NCBI GenBank assembly: GCA_049976245.1 | Contig: JBMFIQ010000005.1 | Span: 1-64,000 of the forward strand | Direction: 5' to 3' | From: Microbacter sp049976245 | GTDB lineage: Bacteria > Bacteroidota > Bacteroidia > Bacteroidales > Paludibacteraceae | DNA: 64,000 nucleotides | In this document: positions 27,390-35,779 of the stretch, piece by piece | Layout of the letters: every line of letters begins with the position of its first letter | Position numbering within the stretch: the first letter of the stretch is position 1 | Program-made: the position numbers and the translations under genes | The notes under the pieces: generated by a model | The model's database searches: none | Told to the model about the DNA's origin: nothing | The model's input: only the letters and a program-made list of their open reading frames with translations

Positions 27390-29147
27390 TTATTTCTTTT
27401 CGAATGGAACAATTTGCAATGATAGCTCTTCTAATTGAGCCGGATCAATTGGTGAAGGAGCTCCGCTCATTACATCACGTCCGGAATTGTTTTTAGGGAA
27501 AGCAATGCAATCGCGAATGCTGTCTAACCCGACAAACAAAGAGACTATTCGATCCAATCCGAATGCCAAACCTCCGTGTGGCGGCGCACCAAATTTAAAA
27601 GCATCCATTAAAAAGCCAAATCGAAATTGTGCTTCTTCCTGACTAAATCCCATAATGCTGAAAATTTGATGTTGCAAATCGCTGTTGTGAATTCGAATGG
27701 AACCACCACCCAATTCAACGCCATTGATCACCATGTCATAAGCATTAGCTCGTACTTTACCTGGATCTGTTTTCAGAAATTCTATATCCTCCGTTTTGGG
27801 CGACGTGAAAGGATGGTGCATGGCGTAAAAGCGTTGTGTTTCTTCATCCCATTCAAACATTGGAAAATCAACAACCCAAAGCGGTGCAAAAACATTTTTC
27901 TTTCGAAGTCCAAGCCGGTTGCCCATTTCTAAACGCAATTCCGACAATGCTTTTTGTGTTTTTTTAGTTTCACCGGCTAAAATCAACATCAAATCACCTG
28001 GAACGGCATTCATTTTTTTGGCAACAATCAATAAATCTTCCTGTGAAAAAAACTTGTCAATGGAGGATTTCAACGTCCCGTCGAAGTCATATTTAATATA
28101 AACCAAACCTTGAGCTCCAATTTGAGGCTTTTTCACAAAGTCGGTTAGTTCATCCAATTGTTTGCGGGTAAAGGCACCACATCCCGTAGCACAAATGCCG
28201 GCTACGTATTCGGCGGAATCAAACACGGAAAAGTGATGTCCTGAAACATCTTCTTTGAGCTCAACAAAAGGCATTTGAAAACGTAAATCCGGTTTGTCTG
28301 ATCCGTAGAATCGAATGGCATCGGCATATGTCATGCGTGGAAACGATGGCATGTCAATGTGATGAATAATCCGGAAAAGATGTCGCATCATACCTTCAAA
28401 CACCTCTAATACATCACTTTGCTCAACAAATGACATCTCACAATCAATTTGTGTAAATTCAGGTTGTCGATCGGCTCTTAAATCTTCATCACGAAAACAT
28501 TTAACAATTTGAAAGTAACGATCAAAACCGGCCACCATTAAAAGTTGCTTATACAATTGCGGCGATTGTGGAAGCGCATAAAATTCACCCGGATTCATCC
28601 TTGAAGGCACAATAAAATCACGTGCTCCTTCCGGTGTGGATTTAATTAAAACAGGCGTTTCCACTTCCATAAAATGATGTGAACTCAAATAGTTACGCAC
28701 TTCAAGTGCAATGGTATGACGTAATTCCAAATTTTGACGAACCACATTTCTGCGAAGATCCAAATAGCGATATTCCATGCGCAAGTCATCACCTCCATCG
28801 GTATCATCTTCAATGGTAAACGGAGGAATTTTGGATTCATTGAGAATGTTCAATGCGGAAACCATGATTTCAATTTCTCCGGTGTCCAAATGCAAATTCT
28901 TATTACTTCGTTCCGTGACCAATCCGCTGCATTGAATCACCCATTCTCGTCCCAATTTGTTTGCTTTATCAAACAATGCTGTATTATTCTCCTGATTAAA
29001 AACCAATTGAGTTATTCCGTATCGATCCCGTAAATCCACAAAGGTCATTCCGCCCATTTTGCGGATGCGTTGTACCCAACCCGATAATCTGACTGTTTCG
29101 TTGACATGTTGAAGACGCAATTCGCCACAAGTGTGTGTTCTATACAT
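27390..29147 (-). CDS. aspS: Aspartyl-tRNA synthetase
   Basis: Class II synthetase charging tRNA-Asp, 585 residues. An N-terminal OB-fold anticodon domain (about 1-110) precedes the catalytic core with motif 2 FRDEDLRADRQPEFTQ and motif 3 GGLAFGLDRIV. A bacterial-type GAD insertion lies in between. No gatCAB genes are visible, so discriminating versus non-discriminating function cannot be told. It lies 42 bases downstream of the DUF3109 gene, probably co-transcribed with it. Confidence 0.95.
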   Translation of the reverse strand: MYRTHTCGELRLQHVNETVRLSGWVQRIRKMGGMTFVDLRDRYGITQLVFNQENNTALFDKANKLGREWVIQCSGLVTERSNKNLHLDTGEIEIMVSALNILNESKIPPFTIEDDTDGGDDLRMEYRYLDLRRNVVRQNLELRHTIALEVRNYLSSHHFMEVETPVLIKSTPEGARDFIVPSRMNPGEFYALPQSPQLYKQLLMVAGFDRYFQIVKCFRDEDLRADRQPEFTQIDCEMSFVEQSDVLEVFEGMMRHLFRIIHHIDMPSFPRMTYADAIRFYGSDKPDLRFQMPFVELKEDVSGHHFSVFDSAEYVAGICATGCGAFTRKQLDELTDFVKKPQIGAQGLVYIKYDFDGTLKSSIDKFFSQEDLLIVAKKMNAVPGDLMLILAGETKKTQKALSELRLEMGNRLGLRKKNVFAPLWVVDFPMFEWDEETQRFYAMHHPFTSPKTEDIEFLKTDPGKVRANAYDMVINGVELGGGSIRIHNSDLQHQIFSIMGFSQEEAQFRFGFLMDAFKFGAPPHGGLAFGLDRIVSLFVGLDSIRDCIAFPKNNSGRDVMSGAPSPIDPAQLEELSLQIVPFEKK

Positions 29148-29189
29148 TGATTTTACTATTTTTTCCCGGTTTTAAAATGCTCAATTAAT

Positions 29190-29786
29190 TCACTCTGATT
29201 TTTTCTCTTGTTTGCTTTTTTTGTCAATAAATTCTTTTGCTAAATGCAGCTGTTCGAACCAATCAATTCCAAAACGTCGAATTAAAGGTTCTTTAAGAAA
29301 TTGATAAACAAGGATTTGATTCTCCTTTCCATTTTCAACTGCCTGCCGACAAATGGACCATTGATGATAATTAACGGCTGCAAATGTGTCGTATTGTTGA
29401 ATTCTGATTGGATATAAATGACAAGATATCGGCTTTTTAAAAGTAGATTGTCCGGCTTCAAACAATTTTTCCAAACGACAAAGCCAAATGCCTTCTTCAT
29501 TTTGAAAAGCAAAAATACATTCAGCTCCATTCACTGTTGAAATAGCCAAATCATGATCTTTGTCAAAATATGCAATTCCTTGATTTTCAATTATTTTTTT
29601 AACATTTTCCGATAGATCATTCCACAACAAAGGCAACAATTTTTCCATTTCTTTTACTTCATCGTCGGTGACAGGTGCTCCTTCTTCACCTTCCACGCAA
29701 CAAATGCCTTTGCATTTTGATACATCGCAAGCAAAATGGCATTCAACCAAATCCCTTCTCACAATGGTATCTTCAATTTGAATCAT
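29190..29786 (-). CDS. DUF3109 family cysteine-cluster protein
   Basis: A 198-residue protein with an N-terminal cysteine cluster, Cys16, Cys20, Cys25, Cys29 and Cys30 (CHFACDVSKCKGICC), and further Cys near SCHLYPIR and WSICRQA. This matches DUF3109, related to the YkgJ Zn/Fe cluster family. It probably binds a metal or an iron-sulfur cluster; the function is unknown. It starts 5 bases after the malic enzyme gene stop, so it belongs to that transcription unit with aspS. Confidence 0.82.
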   Translation of the reverse strand: MIQIEDTIVRRDLVECHFACDVSKCKGICCVEGEEGAPVTDDEVKEMEKLLPLLWNDLSENVKKIIENQGIAYFDKDHDLAISTVNGAECIFAFQNEEGIWLCRLEKLFEAGQSTFKKPISCHLYPIRIQQYDTFAAVNYHQWSICRQAVENGKENQILVYQFLKEPLIRRFGIDWFEQLHLAKEFIDKKSKQEKKSE

Positions 29787-29791
29787 GATTT

Positions 29792-32095
29792 TTATACTAA
29801 TTCTCCGATTTGATTTGTTCTTTTTTGTTCTTCAACAATGGCATCAATCACTGCGATGATGGTCATGTTAAAAATATCACGCACCGAACTTTCCACATCT
29901 AAAATATGAATAGGTTTGTTTAATCCCATCTGAATCGGGCCAATTACATCGGACACGCCCATTTCCAACAACATTTTACTGGTCGTATTTGCCGAACTTA
30001 AATTTGGAAATATCAATGTATTGACATCTTTTCCATACAATTTGGTAAAAGGATATTTTTCATCTCTTAATTTTCTATTCAATGCAAAATTTACCTGCAT
30101 TTCCCCATCAACAACCATATCGGGACACATGGAATGCAAGGTACTCACAACACGATGCACACTGGCGGGACTTCCTTGCTTGTCCACTCCAAAGTTGGAA
30201 TAGGAAATCATGGCAATAACCGGATCGCGCGCAAAAAATTTAACAGTTTGATAAGTCAATCGGGTAATGTCAATCAATGTATCCCCATCCGGATGTCGGT
30301 TAAAAAGGGTATCAGCCAGGAAAAAAGTTCCTTTTTTCGTGTTAACAATATGCATGGCAGCAATATGTTTCATGCCATCCCGAATGCCAATCACCTGTTT
30401 TGCAGCGTTGATGTTTTCTATGAAATTGGTGTAAGCGCCTGTAATCATGGCATCTGCTTCACCCGTTTCCACCATCATCATGCCAAAATAACTGCGATCA
30501 AACATTTTTTCGAGAGCATCGGTCAAGGTCATACCGTCTCGAGCACATTTTTCCGTTAAAATTTTGGCAAATTTGGTTCGACGATCTTCTTCTCGATCGT
30601 GGCGAAGATTCAAAATTTCAATACCTGTCAGATCAATGTTATTTTCACTTGCCATTTTTGAAATCCGATCTTCATTTCCCAACAAAATGGGATGACAAAT
30701 GCCTTCTGTTTTTGCCTGAACCGCAGCTCTCAACATATTCAAATGATTGGCTTCAGAAAAGACGACACGTTTTGGTTTTTGACGCGCCATCTCCGTAAAA
30801 TGACGCAACATCTTATTGTCATAGCCCATCAATTCTCGTAATTTCACATCATATGCATTCCAGTCGGAAATGGGATTTTTAGCCACTCCCGAGTCAATGG
30901 CTGCTTTGGCAACTGCCGGTGCTACAATGGTTAAAAGACGTGGATCAAGTGGTTTTGGTATAATGTAGGTTCGTCCAAAAGAGAGTTTATTTAAGTTGTA
31001 AGCTGCATTCACCACATCAGGAACAGGTTGTTTAGCCAATTCGGCAATAGCCAAAACAGCCGCTTTCTTCATTTCTTCGTTAATCACTGAAGCCCGAACA
31101 TCCAAAGCTCCCCTGAAAATATAGGGAAATCCCAACACATTGTTTATTTGATTGGGATAGTCGGAACGTCCTGTGGCGTACAAAATGTCGCCACGTGCAT
31201 CCATTGCATCTTCATACGAAATTTCAGGATTAGGATTAGCCAATGCAAAAACAATGGGATCTTTTGCCATGGTGCGAACCATCTCTTTGCTCAATACATT
31301 GGCAACAGATAATCCCAAAAATACATCAGCCCCATAGATGGCATCTTTCAGCGTTTTTAAATCGGTACGTTCAGTGGCAAATTCCTTTTTTTGTGGCGTT
31401 AAATTTGGGCGATCCAAAGTAATAACACCTTTGCTGTCAACCATGACAATATTTTCTTTGCGTGCTCCTAATAACAGATACAAACGAGCACAAGAATTGG
31501 CTGCTGCACCGGCTCCATTCACAACAATCTTTACATCTTCAATTTTCTTCCCCACAATTTCGAGCGCATTGATCAACCCTGCGGACGAAATAATGGCTGT
31601 TCCGTGTTGATCATCGTGCATGATCGGAATATCTAATTCTTCACGTAATCTTTGCTCAATCTCAAAGCACTCCGGCGCTTTGATGTCTTCCAAATTAATG
31701 CCTCCAAATGTTGGAGCAATGGCTTTGACGGTTTGAATAAATTTTTCGGGATCTTTTTCGTTGATTTCAATGTCAAACACGTCAATTCCAGCAAAAATTT
31801 TAAATAAAAGGCCTTTCCCTTCCATGACCGGTTTCCCCGCCAATGCTCCAATATCGCCTAAGCCTAAAACGGCTGTCCCGTTGGAGATAACAGCTACCAA
31901 ATTCCCTTTGGTTGTATATTCATAAGCGGCATCCGGGTTTTTCTCAATTTCCAAACACGGTTCCGCAACACCGGGTGAATATGCCAAAGATAAATCGGTT
32001 TGAGTACTGTAAGGTTTGGTGGGAACGACTTCAATTTTTCCCGGTTTGCCCATTCTGTGATAATTTAGGGCATCTTCTTTAGTGAATGTAGCCAT
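29792..32095 (-). CDS. maeB: NADP-dependent malic enzyme with phosphotransacetylase-like C-domain
   Basis: Decarboxylates malate to pyruvate, yielding NADPH. The 767-residue length is that of the MaeB fusion type. The N-terminal malic enzyme part (about 1-410) has SLAYSPGVAEPC, the metal site HDDQHGTAI and the NAD(P) motif VVNGAGAAA. The C-terminal part (about 430-767) resembles phosphate acetyltransferase and is regulatory in known members. Two -7 matches (TAAATTTG at 32154-32161, TATCTTTG at 32193-32200) lie upstream. Confidence 0.93.
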   Translation of the reverse strand: MATFTKEDALNYHRMGKPGKIEVVPTKPYSTQTDLSLAYSPGVAEPCLEIEKNPDAAYEYTTKGNLVAVISNGTAVLGLGDIGALAGKPVMEGKGLLFKIFAGIDVFDIEINEKDPEKFIQTVKAIAPTFGGINLEDIKAPECFEIEQRLREELDIPIMHDDQHGTAIISSAGLINALEIVGKKIEDVKIVVNGAGAAANSCARLYLLLGARKENIVMVDSKGVITLDRPNLTPQKKEFATERTDLKTLKDAIYGADVFLGLSVANVLSKEMVRTMAKDPIVFALANPNPEISYEDAMDARGDILYATGRSDYPNQINNVLGFPYIFRGALDVRASVINEEMKKAAVLAIAELAKQPVPDVVNAAYNLNKLSFGRTYIIPKPLDPRLLTIVAPAVAKAAIDSGVAKNPISDWNAYDVKLRELMGYDNKMLRHFTEMARQKPKRVVFSEANHLNMLRAAVQAKTEGICHPILLGNEDRISKMASENNIDLTGIEILNLRHDREEDRRTKFAKILTEKCARDGMTLTDALEKMFDRSYFGMMMVETGEADAMITGAYTNFIENINAAKQVIGIRDGMKHIAAMHIVNTKKGTFFLADTLFNRHPDGDTLIDITRLTYQTVKFFARDPVIAMISYSNFGVDKQGSPASVHRVVSTLHSMCPDMVVDGEMQVNFALNRKLRDEKYPFTKLYGKDVNTLIFPNLSSANTTSKMLLEMGVSDVIGPIQMGLNKPIHILDVESSVRDIFNMTIIAVIDAIVEEQKRTNQIGELV

Positions 32096-32153
32096 TGTAT
32101 TGTAGTAAAATTGAACTTTAATGAAGATAAATTTGGATTGTCCAACGAAGGTG

Positions 32154-32200
32154 CAAATTTAGACTTTTTTCTACTAAAAATCGCCTTTCGCTCAAAGATA
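32154..32200 (-). promoter_or_regulatory. Candidate -7 boxes for the malic enzyme unit
   Basis: Two exact TAnnTTTG matches on the minus strand: TAAATTTG (32154-32161) and TATCTTTG (32193-32200). Neither has a convincing TTTG at the correct distance. One may serve the maeB-DUF3109-aspS unit. Confidence 0.4.
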
Positions 32201-32258
32201 AAAAGGGTTTTTTCGTTTTTTATTCTTCAGCGATAAACCCTATTTGTTTTGAGATCAT

Positions 32259-32293
32259 TTTGACGGTAAATCCAAATTATTAAAATATATTTG
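32259..32293 (+). promoter_or_regulatory. Promoter for folA
   Basis: TTTG (32259-32262) and TATATTTG (32286-32293) with a long 23-base spacer. The -7 box is exact and lies 26 bases before the ATG, implying a short leader. Confidence 0.45.
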
Positions 32294-32319
32294 TACTTTC
32301 ATTCATCCTATTCCTAATT

Positions 32320-32814
32320 ATGCCTATATTATCGATTATTGCAGCAGTTGACGAACATTTTGCCATTGGAAAAAACAATCAATTATTGTGTTATTTAAAA
32401 TCTGATTTACAACATTTTAAACAACTCACGTTGCATCATCCCGTGATAATGGGAAAACATACTTTTTTGTCGCTGCCCAACGGCGCTCTTCCGCATCGCA
32501 AAAACATTGTTTTAACCTCACAACCCTTTGTTTCGGAAAACGTCTTCGTGGCTCACAGTTTATCGGAAGCACTTGAATGGTGCGAAAAAGAAGAAGAAAT
32601 CTTTATAATAGGAGGAAGTTCACTCTATCGTCAGACCATCGATTTGGCCGACAAAATGTATTTAACAAGAATTCATACCATTTTTGAAGCGGATGCTTTT
32701 TTCCCGCTTTTTGATCAATCGCAGTGGAGAATCACTTTTTCTGAAAAGCATTTTCCTGATGAATGGAATCCCTATGCTTTTACGTTTGAAAATTATGAAC
32801 GGATAAAACAATAA
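32320..32814 (+). CDS. folA: Dihydrofolate reductase
   Basis: Reduces dihydrofolate to tetrahydrofolate with NADPH; 164 residues. The catalytic acid is Asp29 in LKSDLQHFK (E. coli Asp27). VIMGKHTF, the HRKNIVLT NADPH loop, IIGGSSLY and YLTRIHT are all present. The position equivalent to the highly conserved Trp22 of E. coli is Cys24 (QLLCYLKSD), which is unusual in the substrate-proximal loop. There is no thyA beside it. It converges on pyrD. Confidence 0.9.
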   Translation: MPILSIIAAVDEHFAIGKNNQLLCYLKSDLQHFKQLTLHHPVIMGKHTFLSLPNGALPHRKNIVLTSQPFVSENVFVAHSLSEALEWCEKEEEIFIIGGSSLYRQTIDLADKMYLTRIHTIFEADAFFPLFDQSQWRITFSEKHFPDEWNPYAFTFENYERIKQ

Positions 32815-32913
32815 AATATTTATAATAAATAACTTATATGCATTTCGAAGTGCAACGTCATCCGATCTTTTTGCGCATTGAAGAAAATTGAAAAAATAAG
32901 CGGCTTAGCTCAA

Positions 32914-33825
32914 TTAAATTTTCAAAGCTCCGATTATATCTTTTACTGAACTGTAATGATGTTTTTCCAAATACGTTTCAATGCCTTCAACGATTTTCAG
33001 GCTAACTGAAGGATCAATAAAATTAGCAGTCCCCACTTCAATAGCAGAAGCTCCGGCCAAAAAAAACTCAATGGCATCACTTGCTTTCATGATGCCTCCA
33101 ATGCCAATAAGAGGTATATCAACCGCTTTCGATACCTGCCACACCATACGTAATGCTATTGGTTTGATGCACGGACCAGACAATCCTCCCGTAATGGTCG
33201 AAAGCAACGGCTTTTGAGTTTCTGCATCAATAGCCATTCCTAATAACGTATTGATCAGTGACAAAGCGTCAGCTCCTTCATTGGCAACCGTTTTAGCAAT
33301 GGAAACAATATCTGTTACATTGGGAGAAAGCTTTACTATCAATGTTTTATGATATACTTTTCTTACTTCTCTGACCACTTCGGCCGCCGCCTGAGGATCA
33401 ACACCAAAAGTCATGCCGCCCTGTTTTACGTTTGGACAAGAAATATTCAATTCAATGGCTGGAATGGTATCCACTGCATCTATTTTTTCTGCTGTTTCCA
33501 CATAATCTTCAATGGCAGAACCTGATACATTAACAATGATAGCTGTTTGATACGATGATAATCGTGGATAAATGGTTTGGATAAAATAATCAACTCCTTT
33601 GTTTTGAAGTCCAACTGCATTTAACATTCCGGCAGGAGTTTCGGCCATTCTTGGATACGGATTACCCTCTCTCCGATGGAGTGTAGTGCCTTTCACACAA
33701 ATACCGCCTAAACGATTTAAATCCACAAAATCGACATATTCTTCGCCGTATCCAAATGTTCCCGAAGCTGTTAAAACGGGATTTTTTAACGTCAAATTTC
33801 CTATGTGTGTTGTTAGATCTACCAT
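32914..33825 (-). CDS. pyrD: Dihydroorotate dehydrogenase B (NAD+), catalytic subunit
   Basis: Class 1B FMN enzyme of pyrimidine synthesis, 303 residues. The active-site Cys130 is in NISCPNVKQGG, as expected for class 1. FMN-binding GGLSGPCIKPIALR and GIGGI are visible. It overlaps pyrK by 7 bases and works as a complex with it, passing electrons to NAD+. The gene pair is transcribed pyrK then pyrD. Confidence 0.94.
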   Translation of the reverse strand: MVDLTTHIGNLTLKNPVLTASGTFGYGEEYVDFVDLNRLGGICVKGTTLHRREGNPYPRMAETPAGMLNAVGLQNKGVDYFIQTIYPRLSSYQTAIIVNVSGSAIEDYVETAEKIDAVDTIPAIELNISCPNVKQGGMTFGVDPQAAAEVVREVRKVYHKTLIVKLSPNVTDIVSIAKTVANEGADALSLINTLLGMAIDAETQKPLLSTITGGLSGPCIKPIALRMVWQVSKAVDIPLIGIGGIMKASDAIEFFLAGASAIEVGTANFIDPSVSLKIVEGIETYLEKHHYSSVKDIIGALKI

Positions 33826-34586
33826 ACCAAATCGTTAGCTTTAAAGACCGGACCTTCTGTACAGACGCATGTATTGCCTTCGTGTGTTTCTGTCACACAG
33901 CATAAACAGGCACCAATACCACAAGCCATTTTATTTTCCAATGATAATTCGCACAAAATGGAATGCGACGCAGCATAAGCAGCCACTGCTTTCATCATAG
34001 GCGTTGGGCCGCAAGTATAAATTTGATCAAAAGATTGATTCAATATGGAATGATCGGTTACAAAACCTTTTTCACCAGCTGAACCATCTTCGGTCGTAAC
34101 ATAAACTTGACCAAATTTTTCAAATTCGTTCAATTCCAATAAATGCGCTCTGCTTTTAGCTCCAATTAAAAAATTCGGAGAAAATCCTTGTTGATGCAAC
34201 GTGCTACCTAAAAACAACATTGGGGCAATGCCAACGCCGCCTCCTATTAAAAGCAGCTTTTTTTGCCCCAAATCCGGTATTGAAAATGAATTTCCCAACG
34301 GATAAATAACATTCACCATTTTCCCTTCGGAATATTCACTTAAGGTAGTAGTTCCTTCGCCAACTGTTTGAATCAAAAGCCAAATTTCTTGCTTTTCAAC
34401 GTCAACATAATGAATGGAAAATGTTCTTCTCAAAAAAACAGATGGATTGTCGTCAATTTTTAGCTGAACAAACTGGCCAGGTAACAAGACGGGCAATGAA
34501 TCGAGAGTTTTAAATTTTAGCAGAAAATGAGTTGGATTCAACATTACTTTTTCTGACAGGATCCAGTCGCTGATCTTTTTTTGCAT
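33819..34586 (-). CDS. pyrK: Dihydroorotate dehydrogenase B, electron-transfer subunit
   Basis: FAD and [2Fe-2S] subunit linking PyrD to NAD+. The 255 residues have the FAD motif RRTFSIH, the NAD loop LLIGGGVGIAPML and a C-terminal cysteine set CGIGACLCC...CVC that holds the iron-sulfur cluster. A canonical promoter lies upstream at 34675-34706, so pyrK-pyrD is an operon. Confidence 0.94.
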   Translation of the reverse strand: MQKKISDWILSEKVMLNPTHFLLKFKTLDSLPVLLPGQFVQLKIDDNPSVFLRRTFSIHYVDVEKQEIWLLIQTVGEGTTTLSEYSEGKMVNVIYPLGNSFSIPDLGQKKLLLIGGGVGIAPMLFLGSTLHQQGFSPNFLIGAKSRAHLLELNEFEKFGQVYVTTEDGSAGEKGFVTDHSILNQSFDQIYTCGPTPMMKAVAAYAASHSILCELSLENKMACGIGACLCCVTETHEGNTCVCTEGPVFKANDLVW

Positions 34587-34674
34587 GTATTACAAAGGAT
34601 TTTTCAATGAAAACAATGATAAACGAATCATTTACAAGCATTTTCAATCGCTTTCATTCATTTCCGATTTCATA

Positions 34675-34706
34675 CAAAAGTAACCATAATTTGAAGATTT
34701 CCCAAA
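34675..34706 (-). promoter_or_regulatory. Promoter for pyrK-pyrD
   Basis: On the minus strand TTTG (34703-34706), 20 bases, TACTTTTG (34675-34682). Both boxes are exact. The start near 34668 gives a leader of about 80 bases. Confidence 0.7.
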
Positions 34707-34720
34707 ACCTTACAGTCAAA

Positions 34721-35161
34721 TCAATCCTCAGGATTGGATGGAACAAATTCTTCAAAAGTCATATCAGAAAAATAAACGGTAATTTTTTTTATTCTTTTCT
34801 CGCTTTGCTTAGATTCATCTCCAACAACCTGAACCACTTCCGATTCTTTGATGCTCATCCGGTTGGATGCTTTGGATTTGCTGATATCAGTTGACGTAGA
34901 TGCATCGTTTTGCCTGTTTTCATTAAATAAAGTGGGTTGAGCTTGTTGTAATTCGCGATGCATGTTCCCTGCTCCTAAAATCAACCACTCCGGATTGATA
35001 TCAGTAAAAGAGGAGAGTATTTTTTGAATAATTTCCGTGCTGGGCTTGTTTCTGCCATTCAAAATGTGGGAAATCACGGATGGTTGAGTGCCAATAAACT
35101 CAGCAAATTTACCGGATGTCAATCCTTTTTCTTTTATGATTTGACTAATACGATCTTTCAT
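34721..35161 (-). CDS. XRE-family transcriptional regulator
   Basis: A 146-residue DNA-binding protein. An N-terminal helix-turn-helix of the Cro/CI type occupies about residues 6-60 (FAEFIGTQPSVISHILNGRN); the rest is charged and has no recognised domain. It is flanked upstream by a gap rich in TACAnnTGTA-like sites, two of them close to its own start, so it probably represses itself and may also control rlmD on the other side. Its stop lies 14 bases from the pyrK promoter -33 box. Confidence 0.82.
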   Translation of the reverse strand: MKDRISQIIKEKGLTSGKFAEFIGTQPSVISHILNGRNKPSTEIIQKILSSFTDINPEWLILGAGNMHRELQQAQPTLFNENRQNDASTSTDISKSKASNRMSIKESEVVQVVGDESKQSEKRIKKITVYFSDMTFEEFVPSNPED

Positions 35162-35197
35162 GCATTTATCATTGTAAAATCACGTAATTTTTAATTC

Positions 35198-35281
35198 CAC
35201 AAATGTAAATAAAATATGGCCAAAATGGATCGATGTACAATTGTAAATATACAATTAGCTATATACATTTGTAAATATCAA
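35198..35281. promoter_or_regulatory. Operator-like sites near the XRE gene
   Basis: Three related sites: CACAAATGTAAATA (35198-35211), TACAATTGTAAATATACAAT (from 35236, containing the perfect palindrome TACAATTGTA) and TACATTTGTAAATATCAA (35264-35281). They share A-C-A-w-w-T-G-T-A-A-A-T-A. The first contains, on the minus strand, TACATTTG, a -7 box for the XRE gene. This fits autoregulation, though the AT-rich background calls for caution. Confidence 0.5.
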
Positions 35282-35580
35282 ATATAAATAGAAACATTTC
35301 TATTGAAGTAATATTCATCGAACTATTGGAAAATTCAGACAAACTAAAAACATTACACTGATTATTTATCAAAACGATATAATAATTTGATAAACAGTTT
35401 AATGGCATTAATAATTAACATTGATAATGTTTTAATAGCTATTTGTTTCATTTTTCATGTATTGAAGTGAATCTATTTTATAATTAATCTATTTATAACA
35501 CTGATTAATAATTGATTAGATACATATAAATTGATTTGTCAATAAAATATAACAATATAATTGACAAAAGACAAATACTG
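35282..35580. other. Very AT-rich spacer
   Basis: About 300 bases of nearly pure A/T with repeated ATTAAT and AATTGATTAGAT-like words. I see no ORF, no hairpin of note and no RNA gene. Its length and composition beside a regulator could mark an old insertion boundary, but nothing shows that directly. Confidence 0.4.
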
Positions 35581-35654
35581 TATATTTGTAAAATAAATTA
35601 AATTGCACAATGTGAACTATTTCTTATATATTCACAATTGTATTTACATTTGTG
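35581..35654 (+). promoter_or_regulatory. Promoter candidates and operator for rlmD
   Basis: Two plus-strand -7 matches: TATATTTG (35581-35588, with TTG 17 bases upstream) and TACATTTG (35645-35652). The second lies inside a 22-base imperfect palindrome CACAAwTGTAwwTACAwTTGTG (35633-35654), the best of the operator-like sites, so binding there would block it. Confidence 0.5.
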
Positions 35655-35779
35655 AATTCGTGCTCTAAATATCATTCAAGATTTTCTGAACTCTAGAGAA
35701 AAATGGTTAAATTTGCAATGTGAAACAATGGAGCATTTTGATTCATTCCATCGCAGCAATTTTATTAAATCCGCCCTCA

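Noticed and set aside
32842..32857. Near-palindrome TGCATTTCGAAGTGCA between folA and pyrD
   Set aside because: Too short and without a T-run; could be chance in the convergent gap.
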